Source: Shewanella aquimarina (GTDB lineage: Bacteria > Pseudomonadota > Gammaproteobacteria > Enterobacterales > Shewanellaceae). Taken from it: a stretch of DNA of 64,000 bases. The notes under the pieces were generated by a model that searched no databases, had not been told where the DNA came from, and saw only the letters and a program-made list of their open reading frames with translations. The stretch lies in NCBI RefSeq assembly GCF_023349185.1, contig NZ_JAKIKY010000005.1, positions 124,001 through 188,000 on the forward strand, in the 5' to 3' direction. Below are positions 26,625 to 35,430 of this stretch, in pieces. The first letter of the stretch is position 1; every line of letters begins with the position of its first letter. The position numbers were made by a program, and so were the translations under genes.

Positions 26625-27053
26625 AGTGAATATCCCTATTTTTTTGTTTGTTGTTATTGTGGGCGAGGCTTAATCACATCACCCGTATCTTATCTCGTAT
26701 TAGATTCGCTTTTACTTAACTAAGTCTTTGTACATCAATAATATTTGTTGTTGGTATGTTATTTACTTGTTGCGTCACGGTCAATAATAAAGAGGCAATA
26801 AAATAAGACTAAGGAATGAGAATATTCGAGTTTACTCGTCGGAATGCTCATTGGCCTTCATGGTGCGGGGCAGAACTAGATTTATCGCTTCTGGGTTTGT
26901 GATTCTCTTTGATGCGCCTGGTTGGAAGCTATTAAAAAGACTATCTTTTGATCATAAGCCGATACATTTTTCCAGGCGCGTTTGGACCTGGTATTCCGTT
27001 TGCCTCGCTCGTCGCGGGCATACTAAGGATACTGTTATGCACAGGACATTGTT
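26625..27053. other. Divergent intergenic region
   Basis: About 430 bp, AT-rich from 26640 to 26830. It must contain promoters for the lipoprotein gene (leftward) and the hydrolase gene (rightward), but none stands out. The frame open at 26851-27063 looks non-coding. Confidence 0.5.
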
Positions 27054-28499
27054 ATGCAGATGACGCTCTCTTTTCTCGGTGCGGCCCAGGAGGTGACGGG
27101 CTCCTGTCATCTTCTCGATATTTCGGGTCGTCAGGTGTTGCTCGACTGCGGCCTAATCCAGGGCGGTAAGCTCGATGCCCTGCGCAATCACGAGCCCTTC
27201 CTCTTCGAACCTACAGAAATTCATGCCGTGGTGCTCAGCCATGCCCATATCGATCATTCGGGGCGTCTCCCTCTGCTGGTCAAGTCTGGCTTTACCGGCC
27301 CCATCTATACCCATAAGGCGACGGTTGAGCTGTGTGAGGTGATGCTCAGGGATGCCGCCATGCTGCAGGTACGCGATGTGGAGCGGCTCAACAAGAAGCG
27401 GGTGAAGATGGAGCTGCCGCCGCTGGAGCCCCTGTTCGACGAAGAAGATGTGGCGCTGGTGATCAAGCAGTTTGTTGCCCTGGATTATGGTCAGTCGGTG
27501 CAGGTGGTGCCTCAGTTGACGGCTTGTCTAAGCGATGCCGGGCATATTCTGGGCTCGGCCGTGGTCGAGTTGTGGCTGGGGGAGGGAAGTGACCGCAAGA
27601 AACTGGTGTTTAGTGGCGATCTGGGGCGGGCGGGCATGCCCATTCTCGATGATCCCACGCTTGTTGATGACGCCGACCTGGTGTTGATGGAGAGTACCTA
27701 TGGCGATCGGTTGCACCGTAGTTGGGACGATACCCTTGAGGAGCTCAAGGCGATCTTCGCTAAGACCATCAAGGAGAGTCGCGGCAACATTCTGCTGCCG
27801 GCATTTTCCGTCGGCCGGGCCCAGGAGCTGCTCTATCTGTTTCATCTCTATGCCAAGGAGTGGGCGCTGTCCAACTGGCGTATCTGTCTCGACAGCCCCA
27901 TGGCGATCAAGGCGACCCAGATCTATGTGGCCAACTATCAGTTGATGGATGAGGATTTTAAGCGTTTCACCCGGCTGTCACCGGGTAAACATCCGCTGCT
28001 CTCGAATGTGGATTTTATCGACAGCACGCAGGAGTCGATGGAGCTCAACGAGATCCATCAGGGCTTGATCATCATAGCTGGGAGTGGCATGTGTAATGGT
28101 GGCCGGATCCGCAGCCACCTGGAACATAACCTGGCGAATCCCCAGTCGGATGTGATCATCTGTGGCTTTCAGGCCTTAGGCACGCCGGGGCGTTTATTGG
28201 TCGATGGTGCCGAGTCACTCACCATACATGGCCGCAACATTCCGGTGGCGGCCAAGATACATACGGTCGGCGGCCTGTCGGCGCACGCGGATCAGGCCGA
28301 GCTTATCCATTGGTATCGACACTTTAAACACACGCCACCGCTGATACTGATCCATGGTGAGCGTGAGGCCCAGGAGCGGCTCAAGGCTGAGTTGGCGCCA
28401 GAAGGGAGTCGCTCTCCCCATGTGGTGATAGCCCAGCGGGGTGATACCTTAGATCTTACCGCCTTGCCCGAACTGCTTTGGTTGCCTGGTCAAGAATAG
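27054..28499 (+). CDS. MBL-fold beta-CASP hydrolase (RNA-processing type)
   Basis: A 481-residue metallo-beta-lactamase-fold protein with a beta-CASP insert, related to CPSF73/Ysh1-type ribonucleases. Motif 2, H-A-H-I-D-H-S-G, lies at 63-70; motif 3 is DAGHILGSA (the His-containing loop), motif 4 FSGDLGR; the beta-CASP signatures ESTYGDR, AFSVGRAQE, SGMCNGGR and VGGLSAHADQ are also present. Such enzymes cut RNA using two zinc ions. The bacterial stand-alone members have no settled role. ATG at 27054 or 27060 are both possible. Confidence 0.88.
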   Translation: MQMTLSFLGAAQEVTGSCHLLDISGRQVLLDCGLIQGGKLDALRNHEPFLFEPTEIHAVVLSHAHIDHSGRLPLLVKSGFTGPIYTHKATVELCEVMLRDAAMLQVRDVERLNKKRVKMELPPLEPLFDEEDVALVIKQFVALDYGQSVQVVPQLTACLSDAGHILGSAVVELWLGEGSDRKKLVFSGDLGRAGMPILDDPTLVDDADLVLMESTYGDRLHRSWDDTLEELKAIFAKTIKESRGNILLPAFSVGRAQELLYLFHLYAKEWALSNWRICLDSPMAIKATQIYVANYQLMDEDFKRFTRLSPGKHPLLSNVDFIDSTQESMELNEIHQGLIIIAGSGMCNGGRIRSHLEHNLANPQSDVIICGFQALGTPGRLLVDGAESLTIHGRNIPVAAKIHTVGGLSAHADQAELIHWYRHFKHTPPLILIHGEREAQERLKAELAPEGSRSPHVVIAQRGDTLDLTALPELLWLPGQE

Positions 28500-28586
28500 T
28501 CCGTTTCAGTTAGCGCCATGGAACATAATTTCTGTTAGCTTAGGTGCGAGAAGTCCACCAATAGTAAACCGCCAAGGAAAGCCTCA

Positions 28587-29828
28587 ATGGATGAACATAT
28601 CGTCATACTTATCATTGCCTTAGTCGTATTGCTCTATGGTTATATCTCTAAGTGGCTGGCGCGTTTCGATATCTCAGGGCCCATGGTGTTTACCAGCTTT
28701 GGGCTGTTCTTGTCTCCCTTCGGTCTGGATGTGACTCAGGTGCAGGTCGACGCCGAGTTTGTCACCATCATGGTGGAGATAGCCCTGGTGTTGGTGCTGT
28801 TTAGCGACGCCGCCCTATTGGATCTCAGCTTGCTGAAGCAGTCATGGCAGTTACCGGCGCGCCTGCTGTTTGTTGGTTTGCCCATCACGGTCGCCGTGGG
28901 GACCCTGGTGGCCGGGCTCTTCTTTCCCGGCCTGCCCTTTCTCTATCTCTTGATGCTAGCGCTGCTGCTGACGCCTACAGATGCGGCCCTTGGCAAGGCA
29001 GTGGTCTCAGATCCTAAGGTGCCCAAGACGATACGCTCCACCATCAATGTGGAGAGCGGACTGAATGACGGCATTATTTTTCCTGTGTTAATTACCGTAG
29101 TGGCCTTGATCATGAGTGGCTTGGAGCATGCCCAGGATCAACACTGGATGGTTTATGTGATGGAGCAGATCCTGTTTGGCGCCCTGGTGGGAGGTGCCGT
29201 CGGTTATTTTGGCACCAAGCTGCAAACCTTCTGCTTTAAGCGTGATGGCATGGTGGAGACCTACCTCAACCTGATCCCCATCGCGTTGGCAATATTGGCC
29301 TTCTATCTGGCCGAGGCGTTCTCGGGTAATGGTTTCATCGCCGCCTTCTTCGCCGGTCTCTATGCCGGTAACACCAGCAAGATGGCCAGGGGGCATATTA
29401 AAGACTTTGCCGAGAGTGAGGGGGAGCTGCTGGTGTTGATCAGCTTCTTTATCTTCGGTCTGGCGTTTGTGCCCATGACCCTGCCCTATGTCACTGTGGA
29501 GGTGATGCTCTATGCCCTGCTAAGTCTGACCTTACTGCGCATGCTGCCTGTGATGATCTCGCTGATCGGCACCAAGTTAGATCTGTCGACCCGTGCCTTT
29601 ATCGCCTGGTTCGGCCCTCGCGGGATCGCCTCTATTCTCTATGTGTTGATCGTCGCCCATGAGATGGGCAGTATCAAGGGGTTCGAGACCCTCTATGCCG
29701 TGGTAACTGTGACCGTCTTGATGAGCATACTGGCCCATGGCCTTTCGGCTCAGCCTCTGGCTAACTGGTATGCTAAACGCCATCGGCAGGGCGAGCCTGA
29801 GGCCGATGGCGAGGACAGTAAGGTCTAA
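28587..29828 (+). CDS. CPA1-family cation/proton antiporter
   Basis: A 413-residue inner-membrane protein with about 12 helices. The segments LTPTDAALGKAVVSD and NVESGLNDGIIFPVL are the conserved ion-site helices of NhaP-type Na+(K+)/H+ antiporters, with the N-D pair in SGLNDG. It should exchange monovalent cations for protons and help pH or salt balance, as expected for a marine bacterium. It is convergent with the MFS gene and shares four bases with it. Confidence 0.87.
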   Translation: MDEHIVILIIALVVLLYGYISKWLARFDISGPMVFTSFGLFLSPFGLDVTQVQVDAEFVTIMVEIALVLVLFSDAALLDLSLLKQSWQLPARLLFVGLPITVAVGTLVAGLFFPGLPFLYLLMLALLLTPTDAALGKAVVSDPKVPKTIRSTINVESGLNDGIIFPVLITVVALIMSGLEHAQDQHWMVYVMEQILFGALVGGAVGYFGTKLQTFCFKRDGMVETYLNLIPIALAILAFYLAEAFSGNGFIAAFFAGLYAGNTSKMARGHIKDFAESEGELLVLISFFIFGLAFVPMTLPYVTVEVMLYALLSLTLLRMLPVMISLIGTKLDLSTRAFIAWFGPRGIASILYVLIVAHEMGSIKGFETLYAVVTVTVLMSILAHGLSAQPLANWYAKRHRQGEPEADGEDSKV

Positions 29829-30997
29829 TTCTGTAGGCTATCGGTTTGACCGTCGAGCCTCTGCACACTCTTGAGCAACATATAGAGACAGGTGCTCAGC
29901 AGGCAGATGGCTAAGTAGAGCATCATGCCGTGGCGTTTCTCGCTCAGGGTCAGCGCCAGCAGTGGCCCAGCCACAGAACCCAGGCTATAGCAGAGCAACA
30001 TCACCTCGGTGGCCGAGACTATCTTGATGCTCGGCAGTCTGTCACAGGCTAGTGAGATGGCGATAGGGTAGAGCGCGAAACTGGCCGCGCCCAGGATGAA
30101 GTAGCTCAAGGCTTTGAGCTGCAAGGCGCTGGTCTCGATAGCGCCGACCACACCGACTAGGCCCACCAGGGTACACATGGCCATCAACAGACGTTTATCC
30201 ATCCGAGGCGAGAGATAGCTGATCAACGGCTGCACCGCCATACCCCCCAAGATAATCGCCGCCATCAAGAGTCCCGTCTGGGTCGGTTCGTCGACCTGAT
30301 TGTCGATATAGACAGGCATCAGTCCATAAATGGGGCCGAGCAGCAAGCCTGATACCAGGCAGCCTATGATGGCCGGGCGACTCAGGCTGGCACTCTCGGC
30401 AAAAGAGAGCCTCAGCTGGGCCTGATGGGCCGGCTCACCGGAGCGGATCAGTACAGGTGCCAGTATGGCCATCATGAGAAGGACGATGACAAACAGGTAG
30501 GGTAAGACTCCCTGAGTGCCCAGCTCGCCGATGGCCAGTTGGCCGAGGGCGCTGCCGCCATAAAGCGCGGCCATGTAGATCCCCAGTCGTCTGGCACGTG
30601 CCTTGACGCTGTTTGCCATCAGCAGCCAGGATTCGACTACCACAAAGACACCCGCGACGGCGAAACCCGCCAACAGGCGCGCCCCAAGCCAGATGCCAGC
30701 ATGGGGCAATAACAACATGGCCACTATGCTGGCAATGAGCAGGGTTAGAAAGAGGACGAAGCCGCGTCTGTGGCCCATCTTGGTGATAAGTCGCTCTACC
30801 CGTAACGCGCCCAGTAGCAGGCCCAGATAGAAGATGCTGGCGAGCCAAGGGGCGAGATCCGGCGAGAGGCCAAAATTGCCCAATGATAGGGGGATCAGGC
30901 TCATCAGAAAACCGGAGGCGACGGCAAAGAAAGAGAGGCCTATTACGGGTGCCGTAGGATTGTTCGATTTACAGTTATCGGCGACGTCTAACACCAA
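29825..30997 (-). CDS. YcaD-like MFS transporter
   Basis: A 390-residue major-facilitator protein with 12 helices. The loop between helices 2 and 3 reads LITKMGHRRGFV, a variant of the MFS motif A, and the long VVVESWLLMANSVKARARRLGIYMAALYGGSALGQ segment resembles YcaD and related sugar/drug efflux proteins. Starts TTG 30997 and GTG 30994 are both served by GGAG upstream; neither is ATG. The substrate is unknown. Confidence 0.8.
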   Translation of the reverse strand: MVLDVADNCKSNNPTAPVIGLSFFAVASGFLMSLIPLSLGNFGLSPDLAPWLASIFYLGLLLGALRVERLITKMGHRRGFVLFLTLLIASIVAMLLLPHAGIWLGARLLAGFAVAGVFVVVESWLLMANSVKARARRLGIYMAALYGGSALGQLAIGELGTQGVLPYLFVIVLLMMAILAPVLIRSGEPAHQAQLRLSFAESASLSRPAIIGCLVSGLLLGPIYGLMPVYIDNQVDEPTQTGLLMAAIILGGMAVQPLISYLSPRMDKRLLMAMCTLVGLVGVVGAIETSALQLKALSYFILGAASFALYPIAISLACDRLPSIKIVSATEVMLLCYSLGSVAGPLLALTLSEKRHGMMLYLAICLLSTCLYMLLKSVQRLDGQTDSLQN

Positions 30998-31462
30998 TAA
31001 TCTCCAAATTAAGTTGTGTAAATGGCAGCTTGGAGGGATATGTTTGTTGGGCCGTCATTTATTAAGGGTTTAGCGGGAAGCGAAATGTAGTGCGGGTGAG
31101 GCGCCAAGTAAAGTGAATTTTGATGCTTGATGATTTTTTGATAGAAAATTCGTGTTTAAAGTAGGTTTTTCGCTCTTAAAATCGGTTTTTCGATTAAGGA
31201 ATGTACGTCTGAACTCTTCGGGGAAACCATTTTTAGGCTTGGTCTTCGATACCGATTTTTAATTTTTTAGGATTATTTTGGCGACTTTATTACTCGTTTT
31301 TTTGTTGCTTTATTGTTTCTGGTTGGAAATTTATTGGTTAAAGGTGTAAATTTCAGGTTTGCGGTCAATTTTTTACCGTTTTTATGCCCGTTATAACGTC
31401 CCCATGCTCATCCAGGCTAAGTTTAACCAAGGATGAGCATGACAAATTTTAGGGCGAGCCGG
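30998..31462. other. AT-rich intergenic region with a hairpin near its left-hand gene end
   Basis: About 465 bp between the MFS gene (start) and a methyltransferase gene (end), both leftward. It is AT-rich from 31120 to 31390. A perfect 11-bp inverted repeat lies at 31403-31441. No ORF or known RNA was recognised. Confidence 0.55.
31403..31441 (-). terminator. Hairpin downstream of the methyltransferase gene
   Basis: CATGCTCATCC (31403-31413) and GGATGAGCATG (31431-31441) pair perfectly around a 17-base loop, 22 bp past the stop codon. No U-run follows on the minus strand, so termination is uncertain. Confidence 0.45.
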
Positions 31463-32476
31463 TTAATCCTCGGCTAATGTGAGGGTGACTATCTTCAGCG
31501 GGTGATTACCGTCGAAGGAGGGGAAGTCTTTATGGCAGTGGATCCATTGGTGACTCGCGACACTTTGTCCCTGTTTCTCGACGCAGCGAATCAAGGCGTC
31601 AAGCCAGTCCTGGCGTTCCACCTTGGCGACGTTGTTGCAGCAGACTATGGTGCCGCCCGCCTTAGTGGCCAGCATGGCGGGTTTGAACAGGCTCTGGTAG
31701 TCGTTGATCAGATCTACCGTGCCGAAGGGGCTCTTGGCGAAACGCGGCGGGTCGAGAAACACCAGATCGAACTGACGCGGTGCCAGCTTAGGGTAGCTGG
31801 GGAGTTTCTGGTTACGGCGTCCACCAACCTTCATCCCGGCCAGTTGGCGCATGGCAGGAAAGGCATCGCTTTGAATAAACTCGCACTTGTCGCTCACCCC
31901 ATTGAGTTCGGCGTTACGACGGCCTGCGGCCAGGGCAAAGGAGGAGAAGTCGACGTTAGTCACCGAATCGGCGCCGCCAACCGCTGCGGCCGTGCCTATG
32001 CCACAGGTGTAGGAAAACAGGTTCAGTACCGACTTGTCTTGGCTATGGGCCTTCACATATTCCCGGCCGACACGCATATCGAGAAACAGCAGGGGATCTT
32101 GTCCCTCGTGACGCAACTTGCTGATGAAACGGATGCCATTTTCGCTCATCTCTTGCTCGTCGCGGGCAAAGGCGTCGAGCTCGGGGGCTAGCGGGTTGAG
32201 AATACGTGAGTTTTTATTGGATCTATCATTGTAGATGACGGGAAGATCTTGGGTATGTCTTAACTCATCGCCTAGGCTATCCAGTTCTTCCTGGGTCAGA
32301 CTCTGGTGAAACGATTGGATCAGCCAGGCGTCGCCATAGCGATCTATGGTGAGTCCGTCTATCCCCTCGACCGTACCGTGAAACACGCGAAAACAGTTGG
32401 TGTTGGCGGCTTGTGCCGCGGCGAGTAGCTCGCTTCTTTGGCTGATCGCCTGGCGCAGCAGGTCGGCGTTCGACAT
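31463..32476 (-). CDS. Class I SAM-dependent rRNA-methyltransferase-like protein
   Basis: A 337-residue methyltransferase from the proposed ATG at 32476 (MSNADLLRQAI); an upstream ATG at 32524 is possible. The SAM-binding region LNLFSYTCGIGTAAAVGGAD and the catalytic-type FLDPPRFAKSPFG motif resemble RlmI/RlmK-type 23S rRNA methyltransferases, with a small N-terminal region (GLTIDRYGDAWLIQSF) like theirs. The target base is not known. Its start faces, with under 110 bp between, the divergent hydrolase gene. Confidence 0.82.
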   Translation of the reverse strand: MSNADLLRQAISQRSELLAAAQAANTNCFRVFHGTVEGIDGLTIDRYGDAWLIQSFHQSLTQEELDSLGDELRHTQDLPVIYNDRSNKNSRILNPLAPELDAFARDEQEMSENGIRFISKLRHEGQDPLLFLDMRVGREYVKAHSQDKSVLNLFSYTCGIGTAAAVGGADSVTNVDFSSFALAAGRRNAELNGVSDKCEFIQSDAFPAMRQLAGMKVGGRRNQKLPSYPKLAPRQFDLVFLDPPRFAKSPFGTVDLINDYQSLFKPAMLATKAGGTIVCCNNVAKVERQDWLDALIRCVEKQGQSVASHQWIHCHKDFPSFDGNHPLKIVTLTLAED

Positions 32477-32582
32477 GAGCTTATGATCCCTAATCGGTGG
32501 TATGCTGGAGTGCGCGCGGATCATAGCAAATATTTACCCCTTGGGGGTGATTAACTCTGATGTTGAGGATGAGGGCCTAGGG

Positions 32583-33218
32583 ATGAAACTCGTGTTGGTG
32601 CATGGGATCTTTAATACAGGTCATGTGATGGGGTGGATGCGTCGCCAGTTTGAGCGCCAGGGCTATGAGTGTCTAACGCCGACCCTGAGCCCCTTAGATG
32701 GCCGTCGGGGAATCGCCTTTGCGGCTAAGCAGCTGCAAAGCTATATCGAGTCGGCCCTGGGCGAGGATGAGGCGATCTGCCTCATAGGTTTTAGCATGGG
32801 CGGTATCGTCGCCCGCTACTATCTGCAGCACCTGGGCGGGGATAAACGTACCCGGGCGCTGTTTTCCATCTCCTCTCCCCATCACGGCAGCTATCTCGCC
32901 TGGCTGCCCTATCCGTCGCGGGCGATGCGTGAGCTAAGGCCAAAGAGTCAGTTGTTGTCCCAGCTGGCCGATAGCCAGGAGCGCCTGGAGGGTATAGTCC
33001 TCTACTCGTTTCGCACACCCATCGACTTTACCATAGTGCCGAGTCGTAGTTCTCACTGGCCTGGCGCCGAGAATAGAGTTATCTGGCGACCGCTTCATCT
33101 GTCGATGATCTTCAGTCGCCGGGTGGTGGCCGAGATCTTAGCGGGAGTGGTTCAGCTGGTGTCGGTTGGCGAGGCTACGCCACAGGCCGGGCAGGGCCTC
33201 CAGCGAGCAGAGGATTAG
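32583..33218 (+). CDS. Alpha/beta hydrolase, lipase-like
   Basis: A 211-residue alpha/beta hydrolase from ATG 32583 (TAGGG upstream). The oxyanion region L-V-H-G-I-F and the nucleophile elbow G-F-S71-M-G-G are present; a downstream SSPHHGSYLAW segment resembles PGAP1/triacylglycerol lipases. No signal peptide, so it is probably cytoplasmic. Its last 81 bp overlap the convergent rarD gene, an unusually long antisense overlap, and the tail beyond about residue 195 (VGEATPQAGQGL) looks unlike the family. Confidence 0.72.
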   Translation: MKLVLVHGIFNTGHVMGWMRRQFERQGYECLTPTLSPLDGRRGIAFAAKQLQSYIESALGEDEAICLIGFSMGGIVARYYLQHLGGDKRTRALFSISSPHHGSYLAWLPYPSRAMRELRPKSQLLSQLADSQERLEGIVLYSFRTPIDFTIVPSRSSHWPGAENRVIWRPLHLSMIFSRRVVAEILAGVVQLVSVGEATPQAGQGLQRAED

Positions 33219-34118
33219 CCCCAGCCAGATGAGGGCAAAGCTCACGGCCTTGACGCTGTCAAATGCCTCGTTAAACAGGAAGATCGCCAGCAGGAAGTGC
33301 ATGCTGGGTTCTATGTACTGCAACAGGCCGACCATGGAGAGGCTAGTGTGACGAATCGCCAGGGCGAAGAAAATCAGCGGCAGCAGGGTGACGGGCGCCG
33401 AACCGATGTAGAGCAGCAGAGTACCGGTACCGCTCGAGAGCGCCTCACTCTGCCCCGTGGCGCTGAGCCAGAGCAGATAGCCGGCGGCGATGGGGCTCAG
33501 TAAAGCCGCCTCTATGGTGACTGAGGTGAGCGAATCGAAGTGGATATATTTTTTACACAGGCCATAGAGGGCGAAGAAGCTGCCCATGAGTAGCGCCAGC
33601 CAGGGAAGCTGATCATAGGCTATCACCATGTAAGCTATGCCCAATCCGCCAAGCATGACAGCCCATTTCTGGGCGACAGATAGCCTGTCTTTTAGAAAGA
33701 TCACGCCTAATCCTATGGCAAACAGCGGGTTGATGAAGAAGCCCAGGCTCGCCGCCAGCACCTGACCATGGGTGAGTGCCCAGGTGAAGCTGTACCAGGA
33801 GACGCACATGATGATAGACGCCAGGGCGCACAAGGCTACCGAGGGGAGGTTGGCCTTGAGTATTGCCAGACTGGGCAGAGGCTTACCGAGTAGCAGAAAG
33901 ACCAACAGCATGAAGGGCACAGAGCAGAGCAGGCGTATTGCCAGCATCTCGCTGATATCCGCACCGGGCAGAAACTGATAGTAGAGGGGCAGGAGTCCCC
34001 ACAGTAGGAATGAGACGATCGCCAGGGCGTTGCCTTTGGCGCTAACTTGGGTGTGGCTGGGCATAGGGGCTCTAGGTGTTATCTTGCTTTTGGTTGCATT
34101 GGCTTGTGTGTCATGCAC
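33138..34118 (-). CDS. rarD: RarD, EamA-family transporter
   Basis: A 326-residue inner-membrane protein with ten helices. The N-terminal FLLWGLLPLYYQFLPGADISEMLAIRLLCS and the LNWFT-like SWYSFTWALTHGQVLAASLGFFINPL are the RarD-type signatures (first named for chloramphenicol sensitivity); transported compound unknown. A second ATG at 34064 (MPSHTQVSAKG) is an alternative start because the first 18 residues are not family-like. It overlaps the hydrolase gene tail by 81 bp. Confidence 0.85.
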   Translation of the reverse strand: MHDTQANATKSKITPRAPMPSHTQVSAKGNALAIVSFLLWGLLPLYYQFLPGADISEMLAIRLLCSVPFMLLVFLLLGKPLPSLAILKANLPSVALCALASIIMCVSWYSFTWALTHGQVLAASLGFFINPLFAIGLGVIFLKDRLSVAQKWAVMLGGLGIAYMVIAYDQLPWLALLMGSFFALYGLCKKYIHFDSLTSVTIEAALLSPIAAGYLLWLSATGQSEALSSGTGTLLLYIGSAPVTLLPLIFFALAIRHTSLSMVGLLQYIEPSMHFLLAIFLFNEAFDSVKAVSFALIWLGLILCSLEALPGLWRSLANRHQLNHSR

Positions 34119-34185
34119 GACTTTGCCATCGCTTAACTCGGCTTCCCTTCGAGGTTTTGGGTCTTGGTGAGCGCGTGAAGGCGGT

Positions 34186-34352
34186 TTATACCAATCGTAA
34201 TAAACAATTGATCATTCTAGCTTGTTAAAACGCTCGATAACTGTATTAGTATTTTTAATTGTAGAATAACTACTTATCTAAAAATCCTGCTTTGTTCTCA
34301 AGCGTTTTTCCTGCGCTATTTCTGATCACATGTTTACTGTGATTGGTATTAG
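34186..34352. mobile_element. Miniature inverted-repeat element (MITE) of marine gammaproteobacterial type
   Basis: A 167-bp non-coding element with imperfect terminal inverted repeats: TATACCAATCGTAATAAACA at the left (34187) and, read on the other strand, AATACCAATCACAGTAAACA at the right. 22 of 28 end positions agree. The interior (AACGCTCGATAACTG... CTCAAGCGTTTTTCCTGCGC) is like a family common in Shewanella and other marine genera. No transposase is nearby, so it was probably mobilised in trans. Confidence 0.75.
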
Positions 34353-34373
34353 TTAGCTGTGCATGGGGTTACC

Positions 34374-34409
34374 GGGAAAATCCCGACCGAAAGTGGCGCG
34401 GATTTTCCC
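34374..34409. repeat. 10-bp inverted repeat beside the MITE
   Basis: GGGAAAATCC (34374-34383) and GGATTTTCCC (34400-34409) are perfect arms around a 16-base loop, between the MITE and the hexanucleotide repeat. Confidence 0.65.
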
Positions 34410-34450
34410 ATTACTGTGGCTACTTGGCTGTGAGATGGATCACTCTTGGC

Positions 34451-34507
34451 TGGTTTTGGTTTTGGTTTTGGTTTTGGTTTTGGTTTTGGTTTTGGTTTTA
34501 GTTTTGG
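34451..34507. repeat. TTTTGG hexanucleotide microsatellite
   Basis: Seven uninterrupted TTTTGG units plus partial and one variant unit (TTTTAG, TTTTGG). It lies about 100 bp before the mnmD start codon. Such simple repeats can change length by slippage. Confidence 0.9.
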
Positions 34508-34605
34508 CACCAGTCTGGCTAGATCTCTTAAGGGGAAACATTTGCATGCGAAGCCTGGGTCTAAGGTACAATCGGCGCCAGTAAACACTTTTTGACGAGC
34601 CGAGA

Positions 34606-35307
34606 ATGAACAAGATCCATGTACAGATGACCAAAGATGGGTCCCACACCCTGATGAGCAGCCTGTTTGACGACAGTTACCATGCTCACAATGGCGCCAT
34701 CAGCGAGTCTGAACACGTCTACATTCAGTCGGGCCTTGCCGAGCTGGATCCCAGCTTCGAGCGGGTGAATATTCTCGAGTTGGGGTTCGGTTCGGGCATG
34801 AATGCCATGCTCACACTCAAGCAGGTGCTAGGTGCAGACGGTAAGCCGGATAAGCTCGCCAGGCCGATCCGCTTCGTGACGGTCGAGGCCTATCCAGTGC
34901 CTAGTGATGTGATCGCCCAGCTGAACTACAAGGAGCATTTAGCGCCTGCGCTGCAAGATCTGTTCGATCGCCTGCACAGCGCGCCCTGGGGCGAGGATGT
35001 CACCCTGTTTCCTGGCTTCGTGCTGCATAAGATCCATGCCTCCTGGGATAGCCTGGCATTGCCGAGTGAATCGATAAACCTGGTGTTCTACGATGGCTTT
35101 GCGCCGAGCAAGCAGCCAGAGTTGTGGACTCAGGATAACTTCGATCGTCTCTATCCTATGATGATGCCGGGGGGGATGTTGGTCAGCTATTGTGCCAACG
35201 GTCAATTTAAGCGTAACTTGAAGGCGGCGGGTTTCAGGGTGAAGCCCCACCCGGGGGCCTTAGGGCGACGGGAGATGACCCGTGCATGGAAGCCCAAGCC
35301 AGAATAG
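34606..35307 (+). CDS. Stand-alone MnmD-type tRNA U34 methyltransferase
   Basis: A 233-residue DUF752/MnmC N-domain-like methyltransferase with no attached FAD oxidase domain. The SAM motif is N-I-L-E-L-G-F-G-S-G-M-N-A, and the family signature YDGFAPSKQPELWTQDNF and ANGQFKRNLKAAGF..GALGRREM are intact. In E. coli MnmC this domain completes the mnm5 group at the wobble uridine of tRNA; stand-alone MnmD proteins do the same. Another MnmC elsewhere in the genome cannot be excluded. The promoter region contains the hexamer repeat at 34451-34507. Confidence 0.82.
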   Translation: MNKIHVQMTKDGSHTLMSSLFDDSYHAHNGAISESEHVYIQSGLAELDPSFERVNILELGFGSGMNAMLTLKQVLGADGKPDKLARPIRFVTVEAYPVPSDVIAQLNYKEHLAPALQDLFDRLHSAPWGEDVTLFPGFVLHKIHASWDSLALPSESINLVFYDGFAPSKQPELWTQDNFDRLYPMMMPGGMLVSYCANGQFKRNLKAAGFRVKPHPGALGRREMTRAWKPKPE

Positions 35308-35430
35308 TCAGGCAAATTCCGTTCTGACTCGCGGACTTTTTTTGTTTGTAACAAGTCATTAACTGAACTTTCTTTTTTGCCGGGAATCGATAGATTAGAA
35401 CCCACTTGGCTTCACATAGGGAAATGATCT

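Noticed and set aside
26851..27063. 70-codon frame upstream of the beta-CASP hydrolase
   Set aside because: No good start signal, composition unlike coding DNA, and it runs into the hydrolase gene.
34349..34588. Minus-strand frame giving a Pro-Lys repeat protein
   Set aside because: The repeat is just the translated CCAAAA microsatellite; no ribosome-binding site, and the frame covers part of the MITE edge.
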